33,960 bases of DNA from JAVWMQ01 sp036637375 (GTDB taxonomy: Bacteria; Bacillota; Clostridia; Peptostreptococcales; Anaerovoracaceae), in assembly GCA_036637375.1 (NCBI GenBank), contig JAVWMQ010000018.1:1-33960 (forward strand). Reading direction: 5' to 3'. Position 1 is the stretch's first letter; every line of letters starts with the position of its first letter. The notes under the pieces were generated by a model. That model was not told the DNA's origin, searched no databases, and was given only the letters and a program-made list of their open reading frames with translations. The position numbers and the translations under genes were made by a program. Below are positions 14,075 to 22,716 of the stretch, piece after piece.

Positions 14075-14117
14075 AGTGGGTGGCAAATATGAAAGTAATC
14101 CCTTTTGAAAGGGAAAT

Positions 14118-14795
14118 ATGAAAATAATGAAAATGGCTTCAAGTGAGAGGCCGAGAGAAAAGATGTTATTGCAGGGGAAGGAAAAGCTTTCAAATAGTGA
14201 GTTGCTTGCAATAATAATTAAATCAGGCACAAAAAAAAGTTCAGCATTAGCTGTAGCTGAAGAAGTATTAAATATTGGACAAAATGGACTTGTTGATTTG
14301 ATGGATGTATCTATTGAGGAGTTAAAATGTATAGAAGGTATTGGTGTTGCAAAGGCAACAGAACTTCTAGCTGTAACAGAATTATCAAAAAGATTAGCAT
14401 CTTCATACAAGACGAAGAATGGGGCAATAGAATCAGTACAAGATGTAGTAGGGCTTTTGATGGAAAAAATGAGACACTATAAAAAGGAATTTTTTAAGAC
14501 AATCTTACTAGATTCAAAAGGTCAAATTATAATGATGGATGAAATTTCTATTGGTGACCTATCTTCAAGTGTTGTTCATCCAAGAGAAACTTTTATTAGT
14601 GCAATTAAAAGAAGTGCGGCTTCAATCATTTTGGTGCATAATCATCCAAGTGGTAACCCAGAGCCAAGTGAGGCGGATATAAAGGTTACAAAAAGATTAA
14701 TTGAAGCAGGCGAGTTATTAGGTATTAAAGTGTTAGATCATATAATAATTGGAGATGGAACCTATTATAGTATGAAGGCAGAAGGTATAATATAA
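14118..14795 (+). CDS. radC: RadC/DUF2466 family JAMM-domain protein
   Basis: A 225-residue RadC homologue. N-terminal signature ERPREKMLLQGKEKLSNSEL (10-29); a helix-hairpin-helix around IEGIGVAKATEL (72-83); and a C-terminal MPN/JAMM metalloprotease-like domain with the zinc motif HNHPSGNPEPSEAD (His174, His176, Asp187). The old link to recombination repair is doubtful and the substrate is unknown. Directly upstream of mreB, it occupies the usual position in Firmicutes, so it is likely cotranscribed with the cell-shape genes. The ribosome site is AAAGGGA. Confidence 0.95.
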   Translation: MKIMKMASSERPREKMLLQGKEKLSNSELLAIIIKSGTKKSSALAVAEEVLNIGQNGLVDLMDVSIEELKCIEGIGVAKATELLAVTELSKRLASSYKTKNGAIESVQDVVGLLMEKMRHYKKEFFKTILLDSKGQIIMMDEISIGDLSSSVVHPRETFISAIKRSAASIILVHNHPSGNPEPSEADIKVTKRLIEAGELLGIKVLDHIIIGDGTYYSMKAEGII

Positions 14796-14811
14796 TTGGA
14801 GGAGAAAAACG

Positions 14812-15843
14812 ATGGCATTTGCAAAAGATTTAGGTATTGATTTAGGGACAGCTAATACAATAATTTACAGTCCTGAAAATGGTGTTTTATTAAACGAAGC
14901 ATCAGTAATAGCTTTTGATAAGTATACAGGGGATATAACTGCTATAGGGACTAAAGCTAAAGCGATGTATGGTAAGGCACCAAGGAACATTCAAGTTGTA
15001 AAACCTTTACAAGAAGGTGTTATCTCAGATTTTGATATGACTGCAGAAATGCTACAGAGATTTATAAGAAAAGCTCTTGATGACAAAAAAGCAAATGGTG
15101 TAAGAGTTGTTGTTGGCGTACCTTCTGGAGTTACAGAAGTTGAAAAGAGAGCTGTAGAAGAAGTTGTAAGACAAACAGGTGCAAAAGAAGTTTACATTCT
15201 TGATGAACCAACAGCCTCAGCAATAGGTGCAGGATTAAATATCGAAGAAGCAGAAGCAGCAATGATTGCAGATATTGGTGGCGGTACTTCTGATATTGCA
15301 ATTTTATCACTTGGAGGCATTGTTGTTAACTCTTCTTTAAGATATGCTGGCGATAATTTTACAGAAGCTGTAATTAATCATATCAGAAAGAAAAAAGGTA
15401 TACTTATTGGCGACAAAACTGCAGAAATGTTAAAGGTTGAAGTTGGCAGTGCAATGATAGAAAAAGATGAAAATGGCGAAGATATTATTAGAACTGTTGA
15501 GGCGAGAGGAAGAGATCTTGTAACAGGTTTACCTAAGACGTTTGATGTGACAAATAAAGATATGGAAGAAGCTCTTAGAGAATCTATGGAAATCATAGTT
15601 GATGCTGTAAAATCAACTGTTGAACAAGCACCACCAGAAATTGCTTCAGATATTGCAGAAACAGGACTTATGTTATCTGGTGGTGGATCGCTTATTGAAA
15701 ATCTAGACAAACTTATAACTGCAAGAACTGGAATGATTGTTCATAAAGCTGAAAATCCATATGAAGCAGTTGCAATTGGTACAGGTAAAAGTTTAGAAAA
15801 TATAGAAAGACTAAGAGCTTACGCTGATATCAAAATTAGATAA
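14812..15843 (+). CDS. mreB: Rod shape-determining actin homologue MreB
   Basis: A 343-residue bacterial actin that forms membrane-bound filaments and positions the lateral cell-wall machinery. The nucleotide-binding loops are visible: phosphate 1 DLGIDLGTANTIIY (about 6-19), phosphate 2 ADIGGGTSDIAIL (about 158-170) and the adenosine motif LSGGGSLI (about 288-295). The length is typical. A GGAGG precedes the start, 17 bases after radC. It is followed by mreC 10 bases later. The presence of mreBCD suggests a rod or an elongated coccobacillus. Confidence 0.97.
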   Translation: MAFAKDLGIDLGTANTIIYSPENGVLLNEASVIAFDKYTGDITAIGTKAKAMYGKAPRNIQVVKPLQEGVISDFDMTAEMLQRFIRKALDDKKANGVRVVVGVPSGVTEVEKRAVEEVVRQTGAKEVYILDEPTASAIGAGLNIEEAEAAMIADIGGGTSDIAILSLGGIVVNSSLRYAGDNFTEAVINHIRKKKGILIGDKTAEMLKVEVGSAMIEKDENGEDIIRTVEARGRDLVTGLPKTFDVTNKDMEEALRESMEIIVDAVKSTVEQAPPEIASDIAETGLMLSGGGSLIENLDKLITARTGMIVHKAENPYEAVAIGTGKSLENIERLRAYADIKIR

Positions 15844-15852
15844 GGAAGAATT

Positions 15853-16671
15853 ATGAGATGGATTAGAGAACACAAATTGTTTTCCATAGTGGCGACAATA
15901 GTTTTAGCTTTAATTTTAGTAATTATTGTGTCCTACCTAAGTGGAGGTGGGACTGCTGTTGTTGGTTCCAGCGTAAATAAAATTGTAACTACGATTGAAA
16001 AACCGCTATCAGGGATAACTAACGGAATTAAGAACGTAGGCAAGGGTATTTTTAAGTATCAAGATGTTCTTGACGAAAATGAAAAATTAAAGGAAGAAAA
16101 TGCTGAGCTAGAAAAAAGAAATATTGAACTGAAGCTAAAGAGCAATGAATTAGCTCAACTTAAGACGTTGTCAGATGCATTTAAGTTCACTCCTTTTGTT
16201 GGTGTTGATAAAGCGGTAGCAGGTAGAATTATAGCTATTGATAATTCGAATGTATACAAAGTTTTTACTATTGATGCAGGTGCGGACAAAGGTATCAAAA
16301 AGAATGGTATTGTTGTAGACGGAAAAGGATTAGTTGGCAAAATTAAAGACGTTCATGCTGGGACAAGTAAGGTTATATCTGTTCTAGACTCAAAAAACAA
16401 AATTAGTTTTAAAGTTTTAAGGAAACCTTCAATTATGGGTGTTGTAAAAGGTAACGGAAAAGAACAGCTTGAAGGTTACTTGATGGATGAAAAAGCTAGA
16501 ATAGTAAAGGGCGATGTGTTAGTTACATCTGGAATTGGTATTTATCCTGAAGGCATAAAGATTGGTAAAGTTAGCGAAGTGAATTTTGATAGTGATACTC
16601 AGCTAAAGGTTATAAAAGTTACACCAACAGTGGATTTTGATTCATTACAAAAGGTGGCGATCTTTATATGA
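15853..16671 (+). CDS. mreC: Rod shape-determining protein MreC
   Basis: A 272-residue bitopic membrane protein of the elongasome. It has a short basic cytoplasmic start (MRWIREHK), one membrane segment (about 10-30), a coiled coil (about 72-104, ENEKLKEENAELEKRNIELK), and the two-barrel extracellular domain (about 120-272; VDKAVAGRIIAIDNSNVYKV and later VTSGIGIYPEGIKIGKV are family blocks). MreC activates PBP2 by direct contact; the PBP2 gene is two positions downstream. Its stop overlaps the mreD start by 4 bases (ATGA). Confidence 0.96.
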   Translation: MRWIREHKLFSIVATIVLALILVIIVSYLSGGGTAVVGSSVNKIVTTIEKPLSGITNGIKNVGKGIFKYQDVLDENEKLKEENAELEKRNIELKLKSNELAQLKTLSDAFKFTPFVGVDKAVAGRIIAIDNSNVYKVFTIDAGADKGIKKNGIVVDGKGLVGKIKDVHAGTSKVISVLDSKNKISFKVLRKPSIMGVVKGNGKEQLEGYLMDEKARIVKGDVLVTSGIGIYPEGIKIGKVSEVNFDSDTQLKVIKVTPTVDFDSLQKVAIFI

Positions 16672-17159
16672 GTTACAAGAAATGCACAGTGATGTTTTTA
16701 ATTGCTTTAATACTACAACTTTCTTTAGTTAATGTAATCTCTGTTTTTGGCATAGTGCCTAATTTAATACTATGCCTTGTTTTAATATTTAGCTTTTTGT
16801 ATGACGATGGTATAAAGTGCCTGGGATTTGCAGTTGCAAGTGGGTTGATTCTCGATATTGTTTCAGCAAAATATTTAGGCATTTCATCCTTATCATATAT
16901 ATTTGTTATTTTACTAGTTTTGATTATTAGGAGAATTATTACTATTGATAGTATTGTTTCACCGATAGCTGTTAGTGTATGTGGGACGTTACTATTTAAT
17001 TCAATTGTTTGGATTGTTATGGGGATTTTAGGTAGTTGGACTGGGATTTTTGTTATGTTTAAATTCCAGATAATGAGCATTTTGTTAAATACAATCATAG
17101 TTATGATAATGTATCTAATTATGGTTAGAAGAGCAGTTTGGTACAATAGGGATAGGTAA
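16668..17159 (+). CDS. mreD: Rod shape-determining protein MreD
   Basis: A 163-residue, very hydrophobic protein with five or six membrane helices, as expected for MreD. The sequence is poorly conserved; identity is supported by size, hydrophobicity, the G-x-x-x-D signature in ASGLILDIVSAKYLGISSL (about 58-76) and its place between mreC and the PBP2 gene. Start and mreC stop overlap in ATGA, so translation is coupled. It stabilises the MreC-PBP2 complex in the membrane. Confidence 0.94.
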   Translation: MSYKKCTVMFLIALILQLSLVNVISVFGIVPNLILCLVLIFSFLYDDGIKCLGFAVASGLILDIVSAKYLGISSLSYIFVILLVLIIRRIITIDSIVSPIAVSVCGTLLFNSIVWIVMGILGSWTGIFVMFKFQIMSILLNTIIVMIMYLIMVRRAVWYNRDR

Positions 17160-17163
17160 GTAA

Positions 17164-19965
17164 ATGGATAGATTTTTTCATTCAGCACATATGAAGTTAA
17201 TGGGTATATTATTGATCTTTGCACTAATTTTGGGTGGAAGGTTATTTATGTTAACCGTTATTCAAAATGATAGTTGGGAAAAAGCATCAAATGGATTAAG
17301 TATAAGAGGGATATATAATCCATCTCCAAGAGGAGAAATTTATGATCGTAATGGAAAGCTTTTGGCTGGCAACAAGCAAATCTTTACAGTAAAGATGAGT
17401 GCTGGAAATATGGAAAATGAAGAAATAAATAATGTTGCTAGTAAGTTAGTTGGTGTATTAGAAAAAAACAATGATAAGTATAATGATAATTTGCCAATTA
17501 AAATTGATAGTAATGGGAAATATTATTATACATATCAACAAGAAATAAAAAAATGGCTTAGGAAAAATAATTTGAATGAAAAATTGACAGCGGAGGAAGC
17601 CTTTAATGCTCTTTGTGGTTCTCTTGGAATAAGCAGTAAAATGGATAGATATACAGCGCAACAGGAAATGCAAAATAAATTTAATATTTATCCACCAATT
17701 GCTGTAAGAGATATGAAGTGGACTGCAGAAAATGAACAAAATAATTTTCTTAAAGGGTATGGCCTTGAAACAGATTTGAATGCAAAAGATGCATTTAAGG
17801 AGCTTAGAAAAAAATTCGAAATTAAAAACTCTATTTCAGATGCCCAAGCTAGAAAAATAATGGTAATTAGGAATGAGCTTAAATCATTAGGGTATAGAAA
17901 GTATATGCCAGCTTCAATTGCAAAGGGTGTTTCGAAAAAGACAGTACTATTGATTGAAGAAGGAAGTGACGCATTGAAGGGGGTTGAGATTGTTTCTGAA
18001 ACAAAGAGATATTACCCACAGGGAAATACGGCGTCACATATTATTGGATATATAGGCAAAATTTCATCTGAAGAGCAAAAAATGTATGAGGAGAAAGGGT
18101 ATGAAACTTCAACTTTAGTTGGGAAAGAAGGGATTGAAGGTAAATACGAGTCTTTCTTGAAAGGTCAAGACGGAACAAAAATTGTTCGTGTTAATGCTCA
18201 TGGTGAATATGAGGAAACTATAAACAATATTGCGCCTAAAAAAGGTAAGGACATTTTCTTAACAATAGACAGTGATCTACAAAAAGTTGCAGAAGATGCA
18301 CTTGAACGAAATATTAAAACTATTAGATATGGAGGATCATTTGCCAGTGAATTTGGATCAATACCAACAAGTAAAGTTGCTCCAAAGGCTGAAACTGGTG
18401 CGGTAGTTGCAATAGATGTAAAAACGGGAGAAGTTTTATCTATGGCAAGTTATCCTGACTTTAATCCTAATTTGTTTACCGATGGAATTTCAAGTGAAGA
18501 CTGGCAGAGTTTGCAGAGTAAAAATTTGAGAAATAGCTTAGCTCCAGCTCCACTATATAATATTGCGACAAAGAGTGCGGTGCAGCCAGGGTCAACGTTT
18601 AAACCAATAACTGCATTAACTGCTCTTGAATGTGGATTGAATCCTCATGCGTACTATAAGGATAATGGTGTTATTAAGATGGGTAACAGGACATTTGCTT
18701 GTGTAGTATGGAACTTGAACAAATCAAATCACGGATATATAGATATGTATAGAGCTCTGGAAGTGTCTTGTAACTATTATTTCTATGATATTGCAACAAA
18801 CAAGGACTGGGCATCAGGAGGATCGCTAGGCTTTAAAGAAGATATTTCCATTGATAAAATTACTAAATACGCAAAAGAGTTTGGACTTGGATTACCTACA
18901 GGTATTGAAATTGCTGAAACAGTAGCTCCAGTACCTAGTGAAGAAAATAAATTAAAAGGACTACAAACAAATCTTACAAATTTATTAAATGCAAATTCAG
19001 AGTATTACTTTACTAAGGATGTATACTCTAATTCAAAACGTCTTGCGAAAGATATTAAAGAAATTGTTAGCTGGATGGAGTTAGACGATATAACTAGAGA
19101 TGATATGATGAATAAATATTTACCTGGAGTTGGTGTAAAAAAAGATAAGTATACAAAGCTTACAGATTTGTGTCTATATACTTACTTTAACCAGGCAAAA
19201 TGGACAGTCGGTGATGCATTCAATATTTCAATTGGACAGGGTGAGAATTCATACACTCCATTACAAATGGCAAATTATGTTGCTACTTTAGGTAATAAAG
19301 GAGTACATAATGAAGTTAATGTTGTTAAAAGTATTGAAGATGAAGGACAAAAAACAAAGAAAAAGGGTGAAAAAGTTAGTGTTAGTAATGATAGATATTT
19401 TGATGAAGTTATAACAGGTATGAGACGTGTTACGACTGGACCAGGATCTGGGATTACTAAACATTACAATTCATTCCCATGGCCAGTTGCTGCCAAAACA
19501 GGTACAGCACAAAGGTCAGGATATATTAATCCACCTTCTGAAGTTGCATATATAAAGCAACATCTATCTTCATTTGGAAATATGTCTTGGAAACAAGTGG
19601 AGAAAGAAATGAAAAGGTTGATGCGAGAATATCCAGAAACATACTTGTCGGAAGATGTAGCTGTACGAAGAGCAGTTATTAACTTGAGTAAAAATAAAGT
19701 TACTGCTGAGCGTTTAGACATGTACAAAGGTAAGTATGATGAATTTGCATGGGTGGTTGCTATGGCTCCTGCAGATAATCCTAAGATTGCAGTAGCTGCA
19801 ATGATTGTTCAGGGTAATACAGCTGCAAATGCAAATCCTGTAGTCAGAGAGGTTATAGGGCAGTATCTAAAAAAAGTTGATCCAAACTATACACCACCAA
19901 AGGGTGTTAAGGAGGAAAAACAGGACAAATATAAGGATTTCAAAGTTGTGACAAAATTCAATTAG
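17164..19965 (+). CDS. mrdA: Penicillin-binding protein 2 (elongation transpeptidase), enlarged form
   Basis: A 933-residue class B PBP. One membrane anchor (about 12-32), the pedestal domain (starting SPRGEIYDRNGKLLAGN), and the transpeptidase domain with Ser477 in STFK (477-480), SCN (535-537) and KTG (778-780). All catalytic motifs are intact. It crosslinks lateral peptidoglycan with MreC and RodA. At 933 residues it is much longer than the 600-700 of classical PBP2. Extra helical, charged segments are seen at about 100-260, between the IEI block and GDAFNISIGQG (about 595-675), and after KTG (about 785-865). Large PBP2 versions are known in clostridia. It begins 4 bases after mreD; rodA is not in the window. 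Confidence 0.95.
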   Translation: MDRFFHSAHMKLMGILLIFALILGGRLFMLTVIQNDSWEKASNGLSIRGIYNPSPRGEIYDRNGKLLAGNKQIFTVKMSAGNMENEEINNVASKLVGVLEKNNDKYNDNLPIKIDSNGKYYYTYQQEIKKWLRKNNLNEKLTAEEAFNALCGSLGISSKMDRYTAQQEMQNKFNIYPPIAVRDMKWTAENEQNNFLKGYGLETDLNAKDAFKELRKKFEIKNSISDAQARKIMVIRNELKSLGYRKYMPASIAKGVSKKTVLLIEEGSDALKGVEIVSETKRYYPQGNTASHIIGYIGKISSEEQKMYEEKGYETSTLVGKEGIEGKYESFLKGQDGTKIVRVNAHGEYEETINNIAPKKGKDIFLTIDSDLQKVAEDALERNIKTIRYGGSFASEFGSIPTSKVAPKAETGAVVAIDVKTGEVLSMASYPDFNPNLFTDGISSEDWQSLQSKNLRNSLAPAPLYNIATKSAVQPGSTFKPITALTALECGLNPHAYYKDNGVIKMGNRTFACVVWNLNKSNHGYIDMYRALEVSCNYYFYDIATNKDWASGGSLGFKEDISIDKITKYAKEFGLGLPTGIEIAETVAPVPSEENKLKGLQTNLTNLLNANSEYYFTKDVYSNSKRLAKDIKEIVSWMELDDITRDDMMNKYLPGVGVKKDKYTKLTDLCLYTYFNQAKWTVGDAFNISIGQGENSYTPLQMANYVATLGNKGVHNEVNVVKSIEDEGQKTKKKGEKVSVSNDRYFDEVITGMRRVTTGPGSGITKHYNSFPWPVAAKTGTAQRSGYINPPSEVAYIKQHLSSFGNMSWKQVEKEMKRLMREYPETYLSEDVAVRRAVINLSKNKVTAERLDMYKGKYDEFAWVVAMAPADNPKIAVAAMIVQGNTAANANPVVREVIGQYLKKVDPNYTPPKGVKEEKQDKYKDFKVVTKFN

Positions 19966-19977
19966 AAAGGTTTTATT

Positions 19978-20697
19978 ATGGGTAAAGTTATTTTAATATC
20001 CTCAGGTAAAGGTGGAACGGGTAAAACTCTTTTTGCTGCAAATGTTGGAGCGATACTAGCAATGAGAGGCAAAAAAGTTGTACTTCTTGATATGGATTTA
20101 GGGCTACGTAATTTAGACTTATATTTGGGACTTGAGAGTAAGGTAGTATATAATGTAATGGATGTGCTATCAGGGATGTGTAGAATTAAAAAAGCTTTAA
20201 TACGTGATAAGCGATTTCCATCACTTTACTTAATGGCTGCTTCGCCAAATCGAGATGAAAGAGATATTACGCCTCTACATATGAGAGTTTTGTGCAATAA
20301 GCTAAAAGAAGAATTTGATTATGTTATTATTGATGCCCCAGCTGGAATTGGCGATGGATTAACTTTGGCGGCAGCATCTGCCGATAAAGCTGTTATAATT
20401 ACAGAAGCAGAATATGCGTCGATTAGAGATGCTGATGCCGTAGATAAACAACTTGTAGAAATGGGTATAACAGATAGATGTTGTGTGATTAACAAGGTCA
20501 AGGCAGAATTAATGTCTATAGGTGCTATTCCAAATATTGCATCAATAACACGAAATCTTAGAATGAAATTAATAGGAATTATACAGTATGATGACAATGT
20601 TTTTATTGCCACAAATAGAGGGGTTCCTATAGTTTTGAAATCTGACACATATATTCAGAGGAATTTTAACAAGATTGTAGATCGAATGATTGATTAA
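19978..20697 (+). CDS. minD: MinD-like ATPase without C-terminal membrane-targeting helix
   Basis: A 239-residue deviant-Walker ATPase of the MinD/ParA group. The signature SSGKGGTGKT (8-17) carries both lysines; DMDLGLRNLDLYLGLE (about 38-53) is specific for MinD; DYVIIDAPAGIGDG is the Walker B region (usually D-S-P-A-G). MinD proteins normally have about 265 residues and end in an amphipathic membrane helix. This one stops at YIQRNFNKIVDRMID, so that helix is absent. It starts 12 bases after mrdA and ends the operon. minC and minE, often adjacent, are missing here. It may act in division-site placement or as a soluble partner of the elongasome. Confidence 0.88.
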   Translation: MGKVILISSGKGGTGKTLFAANVGAILAMRGKKVVLLDMDLGLRNLDLYLGLESKVVYNVMDVLSGMCRIKKALIRDKRFPSLYLMAASPNRDERDITPLHMRVLCNKLKEEFDYVIIDAPAGIGDGLTLAAASADKAVIITEAEYASIRDADAVDKQLVEMGITDRCCVINKVKAELMSIGAIPNIASITRNLRMKLIGIIQYDDNVFIATNRGVPIVLKSDTYIQRNFNKIVDRMID

Positions 20698-20702
20698 AAT
20701 GT

Positions 20703-20731
20703 TTGACAAAGAATATTTTAAGTGTTAATAT
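20703..20731 (+). promoter_or_regulatory. Promoter of the riboflavin operon
   Basis: TTGACA (20703-20708) and TAATAT (20726-20731) with 17 bases between them, only 6 bases after the minD stop. The FMN aptamer begins about 18 bases downstream of the -10. Confidence 0.7.
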
Positions 20732-20748
20732 GAAAAAGAATTAAATAT

Positions 20749-20856
20749 AGTCTTCAGGGCAGGGTGAGATTCCCTACCGGTGGTAAAGCCCACGAGCCTT
20801 ATGGCATGATTCGGTTAGATTCCGAAGCCGACAGTATAGTCTGGATGAAAGAAGAT
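20749..20856 (+). ncRNA. FMN riboswitch (RFN element)
   Basis: The conserved aptamer is readable almost base for base: AGTCTTCAGGGCAGGGTGAG, then ATTCCCTACCGGTGGTAAAG, CCCACGAGCC, and further on GATTCGGTTAGATTCCGAAG, CCGACAGTATAGTCTGGATG, AAAGAAGAT. It senses flavin mononucleotide and ends transcription of ribD-ribE-ribBA-ribH when FMN is abundant. It is correctly placed between the promoter and ribD, followed by two terminators. Confidence 0.97.
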
Positions 20857-20882
20857 AGTTTGCATTATAGTATGTATTTTTG

Positions 20883-20914
20883 CTCTGAAATGTTTTTGCA
20901 TTTCAGAGTTTTTT
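20883..20914 (+). terminator. First terminator after the FMN riboswitch
   Basis: A 10-bp perfect stem (CTCTGAAATG at 20883-20892 with 20899-20908), a 6-base loop and six T. It is the probable expression platform. Confidence 0.88.
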
Positions 20915-20936
20915 ATATATTAATAGTGAGTCATTG

Positions 20937-20962
20937 CCTTGAAATTATTTCAAGGTTTTTTT
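20937..20962 (+). terminator. Second tandem terminator before ribD
   Basis: CCTTGAAA (20937-20944) pairs with TTTCAAGG (20948-20955) across a short loop, followed by seven T. It ends only 17 bases before the ribD start codon. Confidence 0.75.
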
Positions 20963-20978
20963 ATTAGGGGGGATAATT

Positions 20979-22079
20979 TTGAATGATAATGAATACATGA
21001 ATATGGCCATTGAGCTTGCAATTAAAGGTGAAGGTTATGTAAATCCAAATCCAAAAGTGGGAGCTGTGATTGTTAAAAATAATAAAGTCATTGGAAAAGG
21101 ATACCATACAAAGTTTGGAAGTATTCATGGGGAAATTGAAGCTTTGATGAATTGCAGCGAAGACCCAAAAGGTGCCACTTTATATGTGACGTTGGAACCT
21201 TGTTGTAATTATGGAAAAACACCACCATGCACTGAGGCCATAATTAAGAGTGGTATAAGAGAAGTTGTCATTGGTACTCTAGACCCCAATAAAAACGTTA
21301 ATGGAAAGGGTAAGGCAATCTTAGAAGAAGCTGGAATCAAGGTGAGGATGGGCAGTGATGAAGCTAAGTGCATCAATCTTAACAAACCTTTTAACAAAAT
21401 GATGACTAAGGGAGAACCTTATGTAACGTTAAAATATGCCATGACTATGGATGGTAAAATTGCCACAAAAACTGGAAAATCTAAATGGATTACTAGTGAT
21501 AAATCAAGACATGAGGTTCACGTTGAAAGGCATAGGAATATGGCGATTATGGTCGGAATTGGAACTGTTTTGGCAGATAATCCATACTTAACATGTAGGA
21601 TAGAAAATGGAAAATCTCCTATTAGAATAATTTGTGACACTAATCTAAGACTTCCTATTGATTCTAATGTTGTAAACACAGCAAATGAAGTTAAAACAAT
21701 AGTTGCAACTTGTAATAATGATGAGATTATTCATAAAAAATATATTGAAAAAGGCGTTGAAATATTAAAGGTTTCAAAGAAAAATAATAGAGTGGATTTG
21801 AAGAATTTGATGGTTTTACTTGGAGAAAAAAATGTAGATAGTATTTTGCTTGAGGGGGGTAGTGAATTGAACTGGCAAGCTCTTAATACACAAATTGTGG
21901 ATGAAGTTCATGGGTACATTGCTCCTAAAATTTTTGGTGGGGATGCCAAAAATCCTGTTATGGGTGAGGGTGTATCTGAGGTTGATAGCTGTTTTAGATT
22001 AGCACCTATAGAGGCAAAAATGATTGATGATGATTTATTAATAAAAAGTGAGGTGATATACCATTGTTCACAGGAATAA
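20979..22079 (+). CDS. ribD: Bifunctional riboflavin biosynthesis protein RibD (deaminase/reductase)
   Basis: A 366-residue enzyme catalysing the second and third steps of riboflavin synthesis from the GTP product: deamination of the pyrimidine and NADPH reduction of the ribosyl chain. The deaminase zinc site is His50-x-Glu52 (HGEIEAL), Cys75 and Cys84 (LEPCCNYGKTPPC). The reductase domain (about 145-366) starts VTLKYAMTMDGKIATKTGKS. The start is TTG at 20979, behind AGGGGGG; no ATG fits the conserved N-terminus as well. It overlaps ribE by 16 bases. It is controlled by the FMN riboswitch. Confidence 0.96.
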   Translation: MNDNEYMNMAIELAIKGEGYVNPNPKVGAVIVKNNKVIGKGYHTKFGSIHGEIEALMNCSEDPKGATLYVTLEPCCNYGKTPPCTEAIIKSGIREVVIGTLDPNKNVNGKGKAILEEAGIKVRMGSDEAKCINLNKPFNKMMTKGEPYVTLKYAMTMDGKIATKTGKSKWITSDKSRHEVHVERHRNMAIMVGIGTVLADNPYLTCRIENGKSPIRIICDTNLRLPIDSNVVNTANEVKTIVATCNNDEIIHKKYIEKGVEILKVSKKNNRVDLKNLMVLLGEKNVDSILLEGGSELNWQALNTQIVDEVHGYIAPKIFGGDAKNPVMGEGVSEVDSCFRLAPIEAKMIDDDLLIKSEVIYHCSQE

Positions 22080-22708
22080 TTGAAGAAAGAGGTAAACTTG
22101 TAGAAATAAAAAAAGGGGCAAATTCAGTTAGACTTAAAATTGAATGTTCCACTGTAATTGGAGACGTAAAGCTGGGAGATAGTATAGCTGTAAATGGAGT
22201 TTGTCTTACGGTAGTTAATTTTGATAAAAAGTTTTTTGAAGCTGATGTAATGCATGAAACAATATCAAAGTCATCTCTTGGAAAAATTCATGTTGGAGAC
22301 TGGCTTAATCTTGAGAGAGCGATGCCGATTAATGGAAGGTTTGGAGGGCATATAGTTTCGGGACACATAGACGGTACAGGTATCATATCTTCAATTAAAA
22401 AGGATGATATTGCAATATGGTTTGAAATAGAAGCAGATCAAAAAATAATGAAATATATAATTAACAAAGGTTCTATATGTATCGATGGAATAAGCTTAAC
22501 AGTGGCTAAGGTTTACGAAAAAAGATTTTATGTATCAATAATACCTCATACTATATCAGAGACTACACTTGAATTTAGAAAAGTAGGGGACATAGTTAAT
22601 ATTGAAAATGATCAAATAGGAAAATATGTTGAAAAATTGTTTAGTATGAAAAAAAGTGAAAGTGAAAGCAAAATAACAAAAGAATTTTTAATGAATAACG
22701 GGTTTTAG
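22064..22708 (+). CDS. ribE: Riboflavin synthase alpha chain
   Basis: A 214-residue enzyme that forms riboflavin by dismutation of two 6,7-dimethyl-8-ribityllumazine molecules. The two lumazine-binding repeats are clear: MFTGIIEERGKL with NGVCLTVV and SGHIDGTG in the first half, then IDGISLTVAK and IIPHTI in the second. The start is TTG at 22064 with GAGGTGAT upstream; the conserved M-F-T-G-I-I-E begins exactly there. It lies within the end of ribD, so translation is coupled. Confidence 0.96.
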   Translation: MFTGIIEERGKLVEIKKGANSVRLKIECSTVIGDVKLGDSIAVNGVCLTVVNFDKKFFEADVMHETISKSSLGKIHVGDWLNLERAMPINGRFGGHIVSGHIDGTGIISSIKKDDIAIWFEIEADQKIMKYIINKGSICIDGISLTVAKVYEKRFYVSIIPHTISETTLEFRKVGDIVNIENDQIGKYVEKLFSMKKSESESKITKEFLMNNGF

Positions 22709-22716
22709 GAGGAAAG

